64,000 nucleotides of DNA, from NCBI GenBank assembly GCA_038496675.1, contig CM076651.1, forward strand, positions 19,164,640 to 19,228,639. Reading direction: 5' to 3'. Positions 1 through 14,500 of the stretch are shown one piece after another. The notes below the pieces were generated by a model, which was not told the DNA's origin, searched no databases, and was given only the letters and a program-made list of their open reading frames with translations. The stretch is from Rachycentron canadum. Lineage: Eukaryota > Chordata > Actinopteri > Carangiformes > Rachycentridae. A program made the position numbers and the translations under genes. The stretch's first letter is position 1. Each line of letters starts with the position of its first letter.

Positions 1-1140
1 GTGGCAGAGAGACCCAAAGAGTGAAAGAAGAAAGAGACAGCAAAAAAAGAGGGAAATGCCAGTGAGAGAGGGAGTGATGAGAAAAGGAGCAGAAACAGTG
101 GAGTGAAAAGAGGGGAAGGAGGGTCAAAGAGCCTAAAAGAAAAACTGATGAAAGGCAGGAGAGACAGACTGGTAAGCTAATGGCAGAAGACAATAAGCAA
201 GAGACAAAAGGAAATGATAGATAAAAGGTTAAGAAATTGTGCGGGTATTAAAGAGAAGAGAGAGTGAGGGAGAGAATTACAAGACAAAAACGGTGGGAAG
301 GTCATAGAGGAAAAAGCGAAAAAATGGGTAGAAGCTGAGCATCATATATACAACAGCTCTGATAAAGTTGGAAAAGCCACTTTTTAACATTTTAGATTAT
401 AGCATTAATGTGATTCTTTATCACTTTCCAAAAGTGGTTTAATGTCACAGTGCTGGTGGTTTGGGAAGAAAAACTGAGCTTCTGGAAAATTTTGACATAT
501 GATTGTCATGCGATGAATTGTCATGGTCTTTTTTTCCAGCAATATTCAGAGGCCAGATTTCTGTCACCTCTGGTAAGAGATGGAAAAGTTCAGCGTAGCC
601 TAGTGGAGACAGTGAGATGGAAATGCAGAAGATGAGAAGGATGAGAGCCAGAAAAGCAGAAGGGGTCAAAGAAGGGGAAAAAAGACTAATATCACAGCAA
701 CCAATGGGGAATAGAAGGAGAAATTGAGGAAGCATAGATTAAAGGGGGGAAAAATGTGAAATGGGAATGGACAGAAAATAGAAGAATGGTCAGAAAAGGA
801 GAAAAAGGCATGAAAGATGACAAGAGAACAAGAACAAAAGCAAAAGACAGTGAGAAAAAGGCAGACAGATTAGAATAAGAATGAGAGAGTGGGGAAAAAA
901 AGGCAGACAATCAGGAACAGAGTGAGACTGACAGATCAACGGGAGGGAAGGAGGAGGAAGTTGGTCTGGGGATCAAACCAGTCTCAGAGATCATTTGACA
1001 AGAGATGAAAAAACGAGGAGATGAGGAGCGAAACGGTGCAGATGAACAGACCGGGAAGAAGAATGCCAACGAATGGTGGAGGTGATGAGATGAAAGAAAG
1101 ACCAGAGGAAGAGAAAAAAAAAAACGCGGTGGAAGACTTA
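1..1140 (+). repeat. Purine-rich (GA) low-complexity tract
   Basis: Most of 1-340 and 600-1120 is A and G on the plus strand (gagagaga-, aaagagaa- and ggaagg-type runs), interrupted at about 340-600 by ordinary sequence. Minus-strand reading frames here are Ser/Phe/Leu-rich translations of pyrimidine runs, not genes. Confidence 0.75.
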
Positions 1141-4100
1141 AGCACCTGTGGTGTCACCTTTGTTGGTGCATGACGCCACCGCTCTGCAATATTGTGAATG
1201 AAGTCGAAGTGAGCTGCTTCGAATCCCAAAATGTCACCTGTACTATATATAGCTGTATGTAGTTTTGCTTTTCATCGTGTTTTCTGTGTTATTAAAGGCT
1301 CAGTTTTAGTGTTGGAGACAGAGACAGAGAGACAGAACCGGGAAGAGGATGAAAGTGAACATTGTTCAAAAAGATGCAGAGGCAAATTTCACCTCATGTC
1401 ACAAACGAGTTTGATTATCTGACCTAATAATACGCAACACAACTGGGGTGATGAAACTTTGATCACAGGTTTAATCTGACATCATCCCCATCTTTGATTT
1501 TCAGCTGCTCTATGCACTGCATTTCATCATCAATAAGTCATTACCTCATTCATTCTGCAACATTACAGTAATCACACCACAAATCCATCAATGGCAACAT
1601 CAGTTAGAGGTATGTAAACATGTAAGGACCTCTACACTGCATTTTAAACAGAGTCGGGTTTGGAACAAAATTGATTATTTTATGAAACAAAAGGTAACTG
1701 ACGATTTAGACAAGCCAAACATTTAATTTCCTGCAACAATAGATGGTGGAAATTATTACACGGATATCAGAAAATCACGTAAAACAGTTTAAAAAGCAAA
1801 AACATACATGCAAACTTGAGAAGAGTATTGGTGGTGAGAGTCAGAGGCATGGATTTGCAGGGAAGGTGGAAATGGTGAAGAAACCCATCTTTGCGATGGG
1901 ACGTTTTTGAAGTCTGGAGTTTGGGTTGATCATATCAAAGGTTAGGTGACAGAAAATCTATATTTCGGTTACCGGAGTGAAGCTAAAGCCAAGACAAGAC
2001 AGAGTTCAGCAACACATACAGACCTGAATCATCATGTTCACACAGCATTTTCTGCATCACTGACGTCTCCTTCAGGAAATCTAGCGTTTATTTATCTGCT
2101 GAGACATTTGTGTTTGAGAAATTTATTTTCAGGAGAGATATCCTCACTTTTCTCTTTCTGACTATTTCTCCTCCATCTATGTTGTCAGCCAATACTAACA
2201 GTGCAGTTTTAAGGCCACGATCCCTCACTGGCTTCCCACCCATGAGCACTGCCAACTGAACAAGACACGCAGTGGTTGTAGTTTCTCATGTTTTGCTTTC
2301 TTTTGGTCAAAGAATAATGATTTCCTTGTTTCAACATAATGATTTTCTTTGTTTTGACAGCTTAAGGTTGTAATGTGAAGATTACTAAATGAGAAAGGAA
2401 AACACTCTCTTTCAAAATGAATATCTCTATCCTCTACTGTTCAACTCTCTTAACTACAATCATTTTCCACATAGGTTTACATATCTGTTGTATTTAAAAA
2501 CATGTGCATATTTGTGTGGAAGATTAAGAAAAACAGACAAGAGCCAAATCCACATGAAAAACAAACTAACTGGGCTAGAATCAAGTCATGACATGGTACT
2601 GGCCTTGAACCACTGACCAACCCTGATGCAAGGCTTCCTCACTTTTTGACACAGTGTCTAATCACACCATCCTAAAGCTGTGAAGGATGTGTCAATGTCA
2701 GCACTACACTGTCAAAATGGATTTTCAAGATGTCTGTGGTTCTAATTGGGTAAAATGACCCTCTTTGGCTCTGCCCCCACTGCAGCTGACATACATGTCT
2801 GTTAACAGCAGCTACATTAATTGCTGAAACAAAAGCGACACAACAAAAAGGAAAACAACTGTTAGTTCTGCCTTTCTTCAGTAGGTGACAATAGAATTGC
2901 TGCTGCTGAAGAGAAAAACTTCACATTTCAGATTTTCAGGTTTTTCTACGATCAGTTCTTTTTATGTGATGTTTTATCGGTAGTGCAAGTTTTCTAACCC
3001 TGAGGCCTGCAAAATCCATTCAGTATCTTTAATACGATTTCAAAGATCCATAGTCATCAATCTTAAAATGAGCCTGCCTCTAAATTTCAGAAAAATTGAC
3101 TTTTTGAAAGTGCAGCAAACAGCAGCTGGAGAGGGAAGGTGTTGACCTCTGCAGACACACAAAGGAGCAGCTCATCACTCTTCTCACCAATTCAATTTAG
3201 GAGACAGCAGGAGAAAGACTTCTCTTACTTCCCATTCATTTAACATTTGCTAAGGATGAATTCTGCTGATAATATCATTATGAGCCAACCTCGACAGAGT
3301 GGTCTTTCTGTGCTGTAACTGAGCGAAGGTCAGACATTTTCACCTACAAAAACTCAGTTCCATTTATGTGTAGCAGACAAGACATGGTGATTCAGGAAGT
3401 AGTGAAACTGTCCTGGAGGCAGTTTAATTCACCGTTTGTCTGTCAGAAATCAGGACAGCTCAGGAACCTGTTTAGGGATTATTCAAGGAAACTTTGGCCA
3501 TGCACCACAGATCCAGTGGTTAGGATTTTGTAACATTTTTGAATGCTATCACTATTTTCAAATTAAAAACCAGTTTCACGTAAACACAAAATAACACATT
3601 TAAGCAAGCAGTCAGGTTCTGAGACAGAGACAGATGTGTTTACGAATGACAGGAAAATCTATATAAAGTCTCTTAGTGTTTAGCCAAAAAAGAGCTTTAA
3701 AGCTCATAGTCATAGATTCTCCAAGTCTCTGGATCTCCACCGGAGGGATGAACATAATTCTTCAAAAAGATATTTCCTCATGTGCATAACTGGATTTACT
3801 GGATTTACTTTCATCCTCATCAAACTATTCAGTAATGGTTTGATGCTTCATACTTCAATGTTTGTATCTACATTCAATGTCTTGACTCATTTATTCTGAC
3901 TTTCTAGTAATGCAATACCATCTGTAGGTGTATTTAAGCTTTAGACTTAAAACATCTTAATGATTAGTCAAAATCCTCAGATCTTAACTACAGACGTCAA
4001 TAAAAAGGATTTCTGGGTATTCAACAGTTAAGATGTAGCTACATAGTTGTCATTTACTGTAAACTAAAAATGTTGTGTCATTGTTCAAGTGCTTGCTACA

Positions 4101-5439
4101 ACAGGGTAAGCCAATAGACAAATGACATCCCTTATGTCCCCTATGCACAAAAAGGGAACTCCCTCTGTACATCATGATTTATAATTATCTGTCAAATCAA
4201 ATCTGGAAGAACGTTTACAAATCAGAATTCTGAAGGTCTGCACAAGCCTCATTTCCACTCCAATAATTATCTATGAATGGATGAAGACGCTTCCTTAATC
4301 CATAATTTTGCATACAAAATCACTTCCTGTGCCAAGTTATCAGACATGGCTGAGACAACTTCACCATTTGTTGGTCAGTTTACAAACTGAGCTCATCATT
4401 TAACTGTAGGACAACTGCAACTGTCCTGTTTTACTCTTATCTTCATTTGTCAGGACTAAAGACGTCTTTGTTAGGCTACAGACATGGCCTGAAACTGTAA
4501 ATGGAAAAATCAAAATAGTATCAAACAGTTTACACAATGACGCACAATAAAAAATGATCTCATATTAAACAATGCTAAATGAAACACTGAACACACAACT
4601 GTCATATATTTTTTTGCTGTGTGAACAGTAAAGCTTATAATGAAAGTAATGAATGCAGCTCAGTGAATTTGGCTGTTTTGTTTTATGTTTTATGCATTTT
4701 CACTTCACTGTATCTAACTTTGGTCGCTCTAAAAAACCATGTGCACGCTTGGTCAAAAAAAAGTGTGAGATGTGAACAGTCTCACTGCACATTCTGTCTT
4801 TATAAATACTGATTTGTGTGTGGGAAGTGGGTGTGCACGTTTTTTGTGTGTGTAGATTTTTGTGTGTAAATTAATTATTTTTCAACCGAGCAATGGTTGG
4901 ATTGTTGTTCCGCTAACAACTGAGCTACGTGAATGAGCTAATGAGTTTACTAATACCTTTTCAACACTAAAATTAGCTGCTGAAAGTGAGATTTTTAAAT
5001 GCAGGTCAATCCACCAAAATGTCAACTGACTCCTCTTACGCTGATGATTTTGCTGGATAGGACAAACATCACAAAATGTAGTACAGAGCACACAGAGAGA
5101 GACAGACATGGGGGGAGACAGAGAGCCGCTAGCCACCTTGTCTCATCCTCGAGTGGGTACCAATGTCACGGTCGGAGCATTTTAAAACTTTAAAACTTAT
5201 TTCGGGGCTGCAGCTCACTATTTCATGCCTGGCCACAGTAAAGCTACGATGTTTCTGGCGCTGGACAGGGGACAGGTCTGTAGCTCTCGTAGCATGGAAA
5301 TACAGTGAAAATTTGCATGTTCACAGAGACGTTGGGTTTACGTCAATGCCGATCGGAGCCAGGGTGTCTATTGTAGCCTTTTCATTGCTAACTAAATCCA
5401 TATGTTAGCGGGCCGTTAGCTGTAGAAACACAGTAACAC
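1141..5439. other. Non-coding, nothing recognised
   Basis: AT-rich single-copy-looking sequence with no splice-bounded open frame, RNA gene or tandem repeat of note. Confidence 0.55.
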
Positions 5440-5672
5440 CTCAATGGATCTTCTACTAATCTGGAACAAACATTTACTTGGAGTCAAGGATGAAGTGATT
5501 CAATTTTGGTGGTCAAAAGTCAAAGGTCAAGCTTGTAGTAACCTGACAATACACAATGCAATAAGGCAATATCTCCATAACACCTTGAGGGAATTTCTTC
5601 AGATTTGGTACAAATGTTGACTCAAGGACAAAGGTCAAAGTCAAAACACACAACAAAACTTTTTAGCCGTTA
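5440..5672 (+). repeat. Fish-type dispersed repeat with internal monomers
   Basis: Two related monomers, one starting near 5460 (ATCTGGAACAAACATTTACT ... GTGGTCAAAAGTCAAAGGTC) and one near 5607 (GATTTGGTACAAATGTTGAC ... GGACAAAGGTCAAAG). I recognise this as a repeat common in acanthomorph fish genomes; it has no named family that I can state. Confidence 0.55.
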
Positions 5673-7159
5673 CTCAAGACTGCAAAAAAATATTCCGACA
5701 AAATTAACCACAAATGGTTGTTTAATATGATTCTGGCTTAACGGGAATGTAATCTAAAACTGGTTTCGCAAGCAGAGAAGTTATTTCCCTTGGTCAATAA
5801 CTTTTTTATTGTATTAAAATGGTGTGCAATGGTGTGAAAAATCATAGGGGTTAGCTGGCCAGTAACAGCAGCTTCACCAACTAGCTGCAAGTATAGTCAC
5901 TATATTATTTCTGGCCCCATGTATTTTTTATGGGTGAGAGAATGTCATTTTGTGGTGTAACTAGGTTAACAAATGATTTGCCTAAATCAAAAACTGCAGC
6001 TACATTTGTGAATGGTGGCCTTCTCTCACTGATGAGGAAGCTTCACTCCAGATGTGGGCTATGATCATTGGTGGGAAAACTCAATTTTCATGAAAAAGAA
6101 ACCTGAGCTCACCAGTGTCAGATCTTCTTTCCCTTCACTGAGTCCCTTTGGTTTCCTCTGGAATAAGGAATCACAGAATAGTCACATTGATAAACATGAG
6201 GGTGCTGTTTGTCACCTCAGGTTGTTACCTTGTGCTTCCATTCGAGGCAGAACAAACTGCTTTGTTTTCATCCTCTCACTAAATCCCAGTGTCTGTTTTT
6301 ATAAATCCCTTGCCTAGAAGCTTAAGATAGATGATTCATTATTAGGAAAACTGGTTGGTGTATAAACAACTTGAGAACTTGAGGTCCCATGACTTACACT
6401 TTTTCAGTGTTTTTGTGTGTGTTGATGACCATCTGTTCTTTAAACCATCTCAGTACAGTTTTAGATCTCCTCTCACAGACTCAACAACAGGTTGGTCAGC
6501 CAAATAATAAAAAAAAAAAAAAAAAAAAAAAAAGGCTCAGGGCCTCTCTTCTGATTGGCTGATATTTTCTAAGTGATGTACAGCCAGGCCAACCACAGTC
6601 TCAGATCGCAGCCTACTTCTGTGGCTGTGGTGTGAGCCCTGGTTCTAGTGCAAACTGGATTATCTTGGGTGGCAATCCGCAGTATTGTAGCTTGGAGGTG
6701 CACTGACTCCGGTTCCCACTCCTCAGCTGATAGACCCTTCGAGTTTACCAGTATAGAGCCAATGTGTGTTAAGGCCAGGTGAATGTGTGTGACTGCAAAT
6801 TCAACACCATTAGGAACAATAGGGAGGGGCTGATGGGGCTGCTGGGACAGTGGCGAGGCTAAGGTGAGTGCATGGAAGGAACATCTACTGGGGTTACAGC
6901 AGTGTGTATGGGGAAATTATTGTGGAAATTCTTTGCCTGGGCGGCAGCTACAGAGACAAAGTTGTTATGCATTTTTTTCACAGCTTGAATATAATCCCTT
7001 AACTGTGAGTAAGCGAATTTGCAGTCCACACACACAACCTCAATAATAGCCACTTTTCAGTCCAAATCCAAGAAGAACAGTGTGAAAAAAACTAAAAGAT
7101 GAAAAAATTTTGGAGACTTCGAACAAACCATTAATAAAAGTCGTTAATAGACATCCAAT
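5673..7159. other. Non-coding; poly(A) run
   Basis: Contains a 25-base A-run at 6509-6533, possibly an old retroposed tail or slippage. No gene is evident. Confidence 0.5.
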
Positions 7160-7466
7160 AAAAACATATAGCAGCTTTCAAGTAAACACTCAGAGAAGAC
7201 AAATCCTGAAAGGTTGGACAGCGGGTCCATTTTGGGCTGTGTTGGGGACATAGCTGAGGGCGCTGACTGTTTCGTTGTGACATCACAAACTGACAGACCT
7301 CCAGGAGACTTGTTTTAAGGTACGGTTTCAGAATATGGCTTGTATTAATTTCTCCATGGATTGAGCACTTTGATACTTTCACAGCGTTTATATAGCATCT
7401 AGACCAGCTTTATAATCAAGGAACACATCGAAATCTCACTTTGTACAATAAGGGACCTTTAAATAA
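7160..7466 (+). repeat. Fish-type dispersed repeat
   Basis: The stretch ending GAGCACTTTGATACTTTCAC ... TTTATATAGCA ... AAATCTCACTTTGTACAATA, AGGGACCTTTAA matches a repeat end I recall from many percomorph genomes. Copy is degenerate. Confidence 0.55.
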
Positions 7467-7963
7467 TAAAGTTTGTGTCAATCCTACTGCATTTCTCTCA
7501 TTCCATAAAAAGACCAAATTAGCCCACTTGTCAAAACTTTCCAACGTCTCTACCCTGTCTGTGTATCAGCTCCAAGCTCATTAACTAACAAAGATTTGAA
7601 TCTTTAAAACACATCACAAATACATATCATTCAGTTTTAAAAAGGCTTATTTCCTAAAACAGCTGTCACAGTTGTTTTTTAGCAAACACAACTCAATGGC
7701 AGATGAAGTACAGTTAGTGCTGTAGTGAATATTTACAGCAGCAGGATGGTGGGACAAAGAGAGATAGAAAGTGTGAGAGAAACAGAGTGATGGAGAGAAA
7801 TACAGAGGGAGGAGAACAGGGTGGGGTGGGGAAAGTAGGGAGCAAGAGGAGGAGGAGTGGAGGGTGAGTAAAGGGAGTAACGGTCGTCTCCATGGTGAAG
7901 CAGTGGTCGTCATGGTTACCCACAGAGCCCGGGTCAGCGGCTCCAGGAATGTGCATGCTGTTT

Positions 7964-8023
7964 GCACACACACACACACGCACGCACACACACGCATGCA
8001 TGCACTCACACACACACGCACGC

Positions 8024-8064
<41 letters not shown>

Positions 8065-8066
8065 CA
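7964..8066. repeat. (CA)n microsatellite, imperfect
   Basis: About 100 bases of CA repeat interrupted by CACG and ATGC units. A (TG)n tract at about 8088-8110 follows closely, so the two could pair. The Cys/Val- and His/Thr-repeat frames here are artefacts. Confidence 0.95.
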
Positions 8067-8401
8067 GGTCATTATTTTCTCCCCCTGTGTTGTGTGTGTG
8101 TGTGTGTTTGTCTGTGTGTGATGACAGATGAGCCCTGTTGTCACAGTCACCGAGGGGTGTGAATGTCTACACTTCAGGAGGTAAGAAAAGAGGTGTGTGT
8201 TTTCAGTGTGTGTCAGAATGAGAGAGGGGCACTGAGTGTGTGATATTTAATCTTTTTTACTTCCTTTTTGGAAATACAAATACATGTCTGCATCTGGTGT
8301 GTATGTTCAGTGGTGTGTGGGCAGGTCAAATAGGTTCATAGTAAGGAGGGGAAACAAGATAACTGTCACTTAACTGAAGCTGCCACACGCAGGCGCCTGG
8401 T

Positions 8402-8429
8402 TGTGTGTGTGTATGTGTGTGTGTGTGTT
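8402..8429. repeat. (TG)n microsatellite
   Basis: Short TG tract with one TATG interruption; a (CA)n tract of about 20 bases lies at 8534-8556. Confidence 0.85.
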
Positions 8430-8559
8430 TAACACAGCAAGAAGCACGAGTTAACCAACATGCACTGCTGTGCTGCCATTTCTGTATCACAAAACATCCA
8501 TATCTCCTTGCGAGTGGTTGTTTAGGACATGTAGACACACACACACACACACACGCACG

Positions 8560-11500
8560 TCTCCACCTCCAGATATGCTCACCCGAGCACAAAATCAGAA
8601 GTTCAAGCAAGAAATTCACTCACTATTTTCCCAGTGTATTTCCACTACATTTAGATTTTAACTACGATTCACATGGTTACCATGACACGCAGGCACACCG
8701 CAAACATGCCACACCACACTGCTCTAATGTGCACTAATGTGTTTGGATGCATGTGACTGTTTGTGACTTATTGATGTGCCTCCCAGTTGAACCAGTGTGC
8801 CCACCTGCTCTAAAACCCCTGGATTCACTGAACTGTGTATACAGCTGAGGCAGTGGATGGCCCAGGATTTAACGACAAACAGTTTAGTCTACAAAAAAAA
8901 AACCTAATATGTACAATTTTCACACTTGAGTTAAAGCAGGATAAGTGAATGATAAATGTGCTCACGCCGAATTGGCTAATTATAGGCACGTTAACTTGCT
9001 AATGTCAGTTCTAGCTTGCTAATAGTAATATGTCACCATGGCAGCATTAACATTAGCATGAGACACCGCGCCAACACATTTACACTTTATCAGTATGTTA
9101 ACATAATAACAGCTTCCAAACAGCTGAGATTGATAAAAGCTGTGCCGGGGTGTGACAGTACAGAGATAAGCCTGACAAGCCAAATCTAATTATGTCCAAA
9201 AACGTCCATCGTACAGAGGATTAACTATTCTGATATAAGATAACAACATGGCTGTATATCTAGTGCTCAGGCCAAACTTTAATTTTTATTTAGTATCTAA
9301 GTAACAAGTTCATCTCTCTATTTCCCAACTATTCAGCTCCATTTTTTTTGAGATGTGATGAATACTACAGCTTCATGCAGCTACTAGCGGAGACATTCAT
9401 AGCTAAACTTTTCAGACAATGTAACAGCATGTTATCATTGAAGACACTGACAAAATTCCTCAAATTAATTTTACAAAATCTATGCAAGGTAACTATAGTT
9501 AATGTATGTATGGTTAGCTTTAGGCATCTACAGTAAAACCACCTTTTAGAAGCTATATATTGGGTTGTGCTCCTCCAAGTGCAAGGGGGAGCTACGTAAT
9601 GCAGGGAGCCAGAGATACTTTACATCCGAAGGTTAAGGAGGCACTGGTGTTGTTTATTGGGGAAAACAAAGGAAGCGAACCATTTTTGACTGTTCACAGA
9701 AAACGTGTATATTTTTTGGTTATTTTAGTTTGTGAAAATTTTACTTTTGGGAAAGTATCATCTGAAGGGCGCCTTCAGACCCAGAGAGCAAACATCTGAT
9801 GAAACAAATACTTTTTTTGGACTTTGTAAAGTTACTCAGGAGGGCAAGTCGTGCTGGCAAACCTTCCAATCAACAACCAGTAGCAGCAACTAACAGGAAA
9901 AAGTCACTACAAACGTAGTGGTTGGTAATTCTAGTATTCTATTGTACTCTTTTGAAATGTAGCTTTGTATCTCAATATCATTGCAAATGAGAGAAACCTT
10001 AATGATTTTCAAGACTTGAATAAATGAAATGATTAATTGCTGTCAAGGTTAAATATTTTTGAAAAGCCAACACCAACTGATGGTACAAGATGTGATGAGA
10101 ACCAGGACCAAGACAAAAAGTATTACACATCACTGGAAATCATATTGTTCACTCTACAATATTAACATCATTACTTCCTTCATTGCACTGAATGTGAGCA
10201 CTGGATGTAAAGTGTGCACTACAGCACTGCCTGTTATTAATCATTCCTGAGCTGAAGCATCTGAGAGAAAGGAATGACATTTGTCACAGACTGTATACTG
10301 CTCAAATGTTGAGATGGCAGAGAGACAGATGTTATGGCATCTTGTAGCAATGAGTGTAACAATACCAGAGTACTGAGGCTCAGGTACTCTTGTTAAAATG
10401 CCCTGCCTCAAGGTAAAAAGTTGCATTTTGTTCCTCCGAGTGACACATAAACAGCTCATATCAAAGGACCTGTGATTAAACTCTGTTACAAACATTCACC
10501 CAGATGAGGAGAGGAGCCTGATGAAGACCCTGATGTCTGACTGCTCAGTGGTTGGGGAGTTGAAAAAAAAAGGAGAATGTCCCTTCAATACATTATCTCG
10601 CTATGTTCTGTCTGTGCCCTGGAAAATCAGTTCATCTACACTAACAGGTTTCATGACCCGGGGGCAAAGCAGACCTATTGAAAAGGCTTTCTGAAAGGTC
10701 ATAAATTCACAGACATCAACAGAGGGAGTGGAGCAGGTTCCCCAGTTCCTGGATAGTCTTATGTAGGTCTGAGGTGTTTTGAAGGTCACTGACAATACAC
10801 AGCATGCCTGTTCGAGCCAGCCAGAGTACAACTAGTACTCAAGCTGCTGCCCTTTCCAGCTCTGACTGAACATTCAGGAGGGATTTCTGCTCCAGTAAGT
10901 GTTTAAGTGTTGCACTATTCACTCACTTTTCACCTTGTTTTCACACATCAGACCCTGAGAGTTTTTTTGAGCACTGAAATTATTTCAAAATGGACCAAGA
11001 ATAGGACAGATACCAAAATACCAACTGAACACTTTAACTGTTGTCTGCTTTACTAAGAAGTATGAAATTAGTTTTTTCTGTCCCATTTCCTTGATGAAGT
11101 GTAAAAATGATCAGAGCTTTAATTTGAAATTTTCTTGTTACTTAATGAAAGTCACAATTTTCAATGCAATAAGAGCGATATAATGTGTCACCCAATTTAC
11201 ATCAAAAAAGTCTAACATTTCCTTGTCTGTGACTTTGCTATATTAACACTGATGCAATGACTCAAACTTGGGTATAATATTGTTGATGGCAGTAGCAATG
11301 ACAACAACAGAGGTTTGCACGTCAGCAACAAATTGGAGATTCATCTGCGCTCTGTGATGAATCCAAATCCCTGAAGTCCAAATCGTCCAGAGTGGAAAGA
11401 CTGACAATCAAAAACTGCATTAAAGTCTGATTATATTTGAACCACAGGGGGTACATAGTCATTATTGTATGGATTCATAGTGAATGTGGCTTGTATTTGA

Positions 11501-14500
11501 ACACACAGATGTGACACACAGAAATCAGTGTGTCACAAGAACCAGTTCACTGATGCTTTCCAGACCTGAACTAACACTTGCGGACCCTTGACTGGAGAGC
11601 TCAGATGAGACTTTGCCAGATGACATAATGAGATAAGAATCGGTTTTGATGACAACGAATGTTTCATGACATCTACTTGACATTGTTTACACAGTCCTGT
11701 TGCCGTGAGAGTTTCTGCATTAAGGACTTGATTAGTTAGATATGTTGAAAAAAATACATACAGCATCTTTTATTTTTCGCTCTCTAGTTTTGATGTCACC
11801 TCGGGTTCATACTAAATATGCAGCACATGCCTGTATCAGATGAGTAACTGTACATGTGGTGATCATATTTTCTAAACATCAGTCACACTTAGACATGAAC
11901 TATCCTGATCTTGACATTGACCCCACATTGACACGCGACACTGTGGCCCTACACATGACCTTTGACCCTTGTGACATCATTCATCATCAAACTCAACCCC
12001 TTGAGTGTGTTGTGAAAGGCCTTTGAAAGGACCTGAATGGACCTCCCACTTCACCTCTATTGTCGCTCTATTCAGTCTTGATCAGGGCTCTCAATGGTAC
12101 GTCGGGCCCCATCTGTGAATGCGTTGGGCCACATTGCATGATAGACACTGAAAGGAATTAAATACATCAACACAGACATCAAGATTCTTTTCTGAAAACA
12201 CCCTGGTTGCTGAATAATGCCACTCGAGGTTCCCTCAATTAAATTTTGGACAAGGACCTCAAATCTAATGTTTCTCGTGGCGCCGAGATGGCCCCACCGG
12301 CAGCTTTTTTACATTTACAGGGTCACACTGCCTGTGTTCATTGACATTGTTAATTATCAAACATGTCAAGCAGTCTTTGAAATAAAAGGGGAAAGTGAGG
12401 AATTTCAGTCAAATGTCACTTGTGGCGCCAAGATGACTCCACCTGGCCTTCGCCTATTCTCAAAGGAAGATCATGAAAACAAAAAAACACATCAATGTCA
12501 CAACTGGAGACAATTATTTACAGTTCAAAATCCAAAATCTGATGTCCATGCCACTTGAGCTGTCAGGCACACTCTGCCTTTCTTTGTGATTATTGGGCCA
12601 CATCTTCAGCAGTACACACGGTACCAAAAAGGAATAAATACACATCAATATTTGAATAATACTGTTCACATTTTGTGCCAAATAATCGACTCCATCGGTG
12701 GCTGTGTACATTTGATGGGATTGATCTTTTCAGTCTCACACTTCATTCCCAGAATTAGATTTGAACCTGTTCTGTCACACTTACTTACTTTTGCTCTGTC
12801 TGTATATAAAATTGGTGCAGAATCAAATAAATCATATTTTATCTTGAGGTATCAATGAGATTGTTTTACCCCAGTGTATCTCACCCTTGAAGAGAATTAC
12901 CTGACTCCCAGACTGGAGCTTCTGTATTTTGATCTTTTTTCTGTGGGACAGCACGCTGTGTTTGAGGTAAACAACATTCCAGTCCATTTTCAGCCCAGGG
13001 AGGAGGGCAAGAACCATTAGCTTCCAGAAGCCAGTCCATTCCTCTACTGTCTGTCGGCCTGAGAGGAGAGAGCTGGCAGGCAGGATAGCTGGCTTCCTGG
13101 TTGGTTGGCTGGCTGTTACACTCTGGTGGACAGAGATGCCAAAAAGTAGGCATGGAAAAGCCTCAGGGGGCCACAGAATAACAAATGACATAAAAAAGGA
13201 CCTTGTAATTTAAATGCAATTGCGAGTTTTTCTGTTTTGTCTGAAATATGCTGCTGCACACAATAACAACACAAAGTGAGGTTTGTCTTCTGGGGGTAAT
13301 GACTCGTGTGTTTTTGCATTTGAGGGCCACAAATCACTCATAGATGCAAAGATAGTCTGAAAGCTGTGCTATGCTTTGGAAACTGTGTTATCATTTGTTT
13401 CAACACTTTACTGAAATAAAAGATTTCATTTGTAATGTATTACAAGATATTTTGTCTGTTTCATTTCCATTGCACACAACTTGTCCTCGGCTGCATTAAT
13501 ACTCAGTCAGATAAATTGGATTTTTTTAACCAACTGGTGGAGGAAGTGTAAGATTTCAAAGTAATGTGCTAGAGAAAAGTATAAATGAGCAGGATTTAAA
13601 CAGGCGAAAAAAATACAATTTCTTACCCTATGCATCGCAGATGTGAGCATTTCATTGCTATGTAATTAGAGAAAAGTCAGACACCTTTTATTTATGTGTA
13701 AATTTCATGATTTGGTGCATTCATTTTTCTCACTCTTGATAACTTTGTGCCATCATGCATAAATACTTTCATACTATATATTTCGAATACAGCTACAGCA
13801 GTTGTAGGTGTGATGTTACACTAAACAGAGAAAATTATCATAGAGGAAACACGGAGGCCAATTTGCCCCCCTACCACACACAACCACATACTGTTGGCCT
13901 GGTGCAGCATCCTCTCTGGATCTAGCAAAGTTTTGGCTACACACTCACAATGTTTTCCTCCATAACATCTCCATGGTTGGATGTGTGGCACTCCAGCCAG
14001 CCAGCTGGCACAAAGACACAAGTTACTGAGCAACATCCACAGAGCAGGACTTTAGAGCTAAGATGGCTGCCACGTAATACTACAAAGGCCGAAATGTGGG
14101 CGCTTACACTGGTTGGCACTATGAGTGCCAGTCTGCATTCTGGCATCAGACTGGACTGTTTGTAATTAGAGGATTTTGGCCCAGACTGGACTGTGGCCGC
14201 TCTGGACTGAGCACTAAAGAGCAACAAAGCGTTTGAATATTGCCAAAGTCTAAAGCAACATTTTTTGCTTCTACACCAGGATGGAAATGACTCTTCCTCA
14301 TATCTGCAGCTTTTCTGTTCACTCGCCAACAAGTGGATTCAAACAATTTGACACATTTCATCTCCATCTTTATATCTGTCCAAATTGTTCATAAAGGGCT
14401 CCATTACTCATGCACTTTCTTACCTTGCTGTCCCTTTTTTAAATAGATGCATGATTGATTAGTTGAAGCCTATAATTCCTCTCTAATAGACACAGCAGGT

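Noticed and set aside
7647..8162. Overlapping frames of 60-167 codons on both strands
   Set aside because: They are translations of the (CA)n/(TG)n tract (alternating Cys-Val or His-Thr) with no splice or domain support.
12832..13191. 119-codon minus-strand frame
   Set aside because: Open by chance; alternative frames are also open over the same bases and no motif is seen.
13937..14332. 131-codon minus-strand frame
   Set aside because: No recognisable domain, overlapping frames on the other strand, no splice context; probably chance or old repeat.
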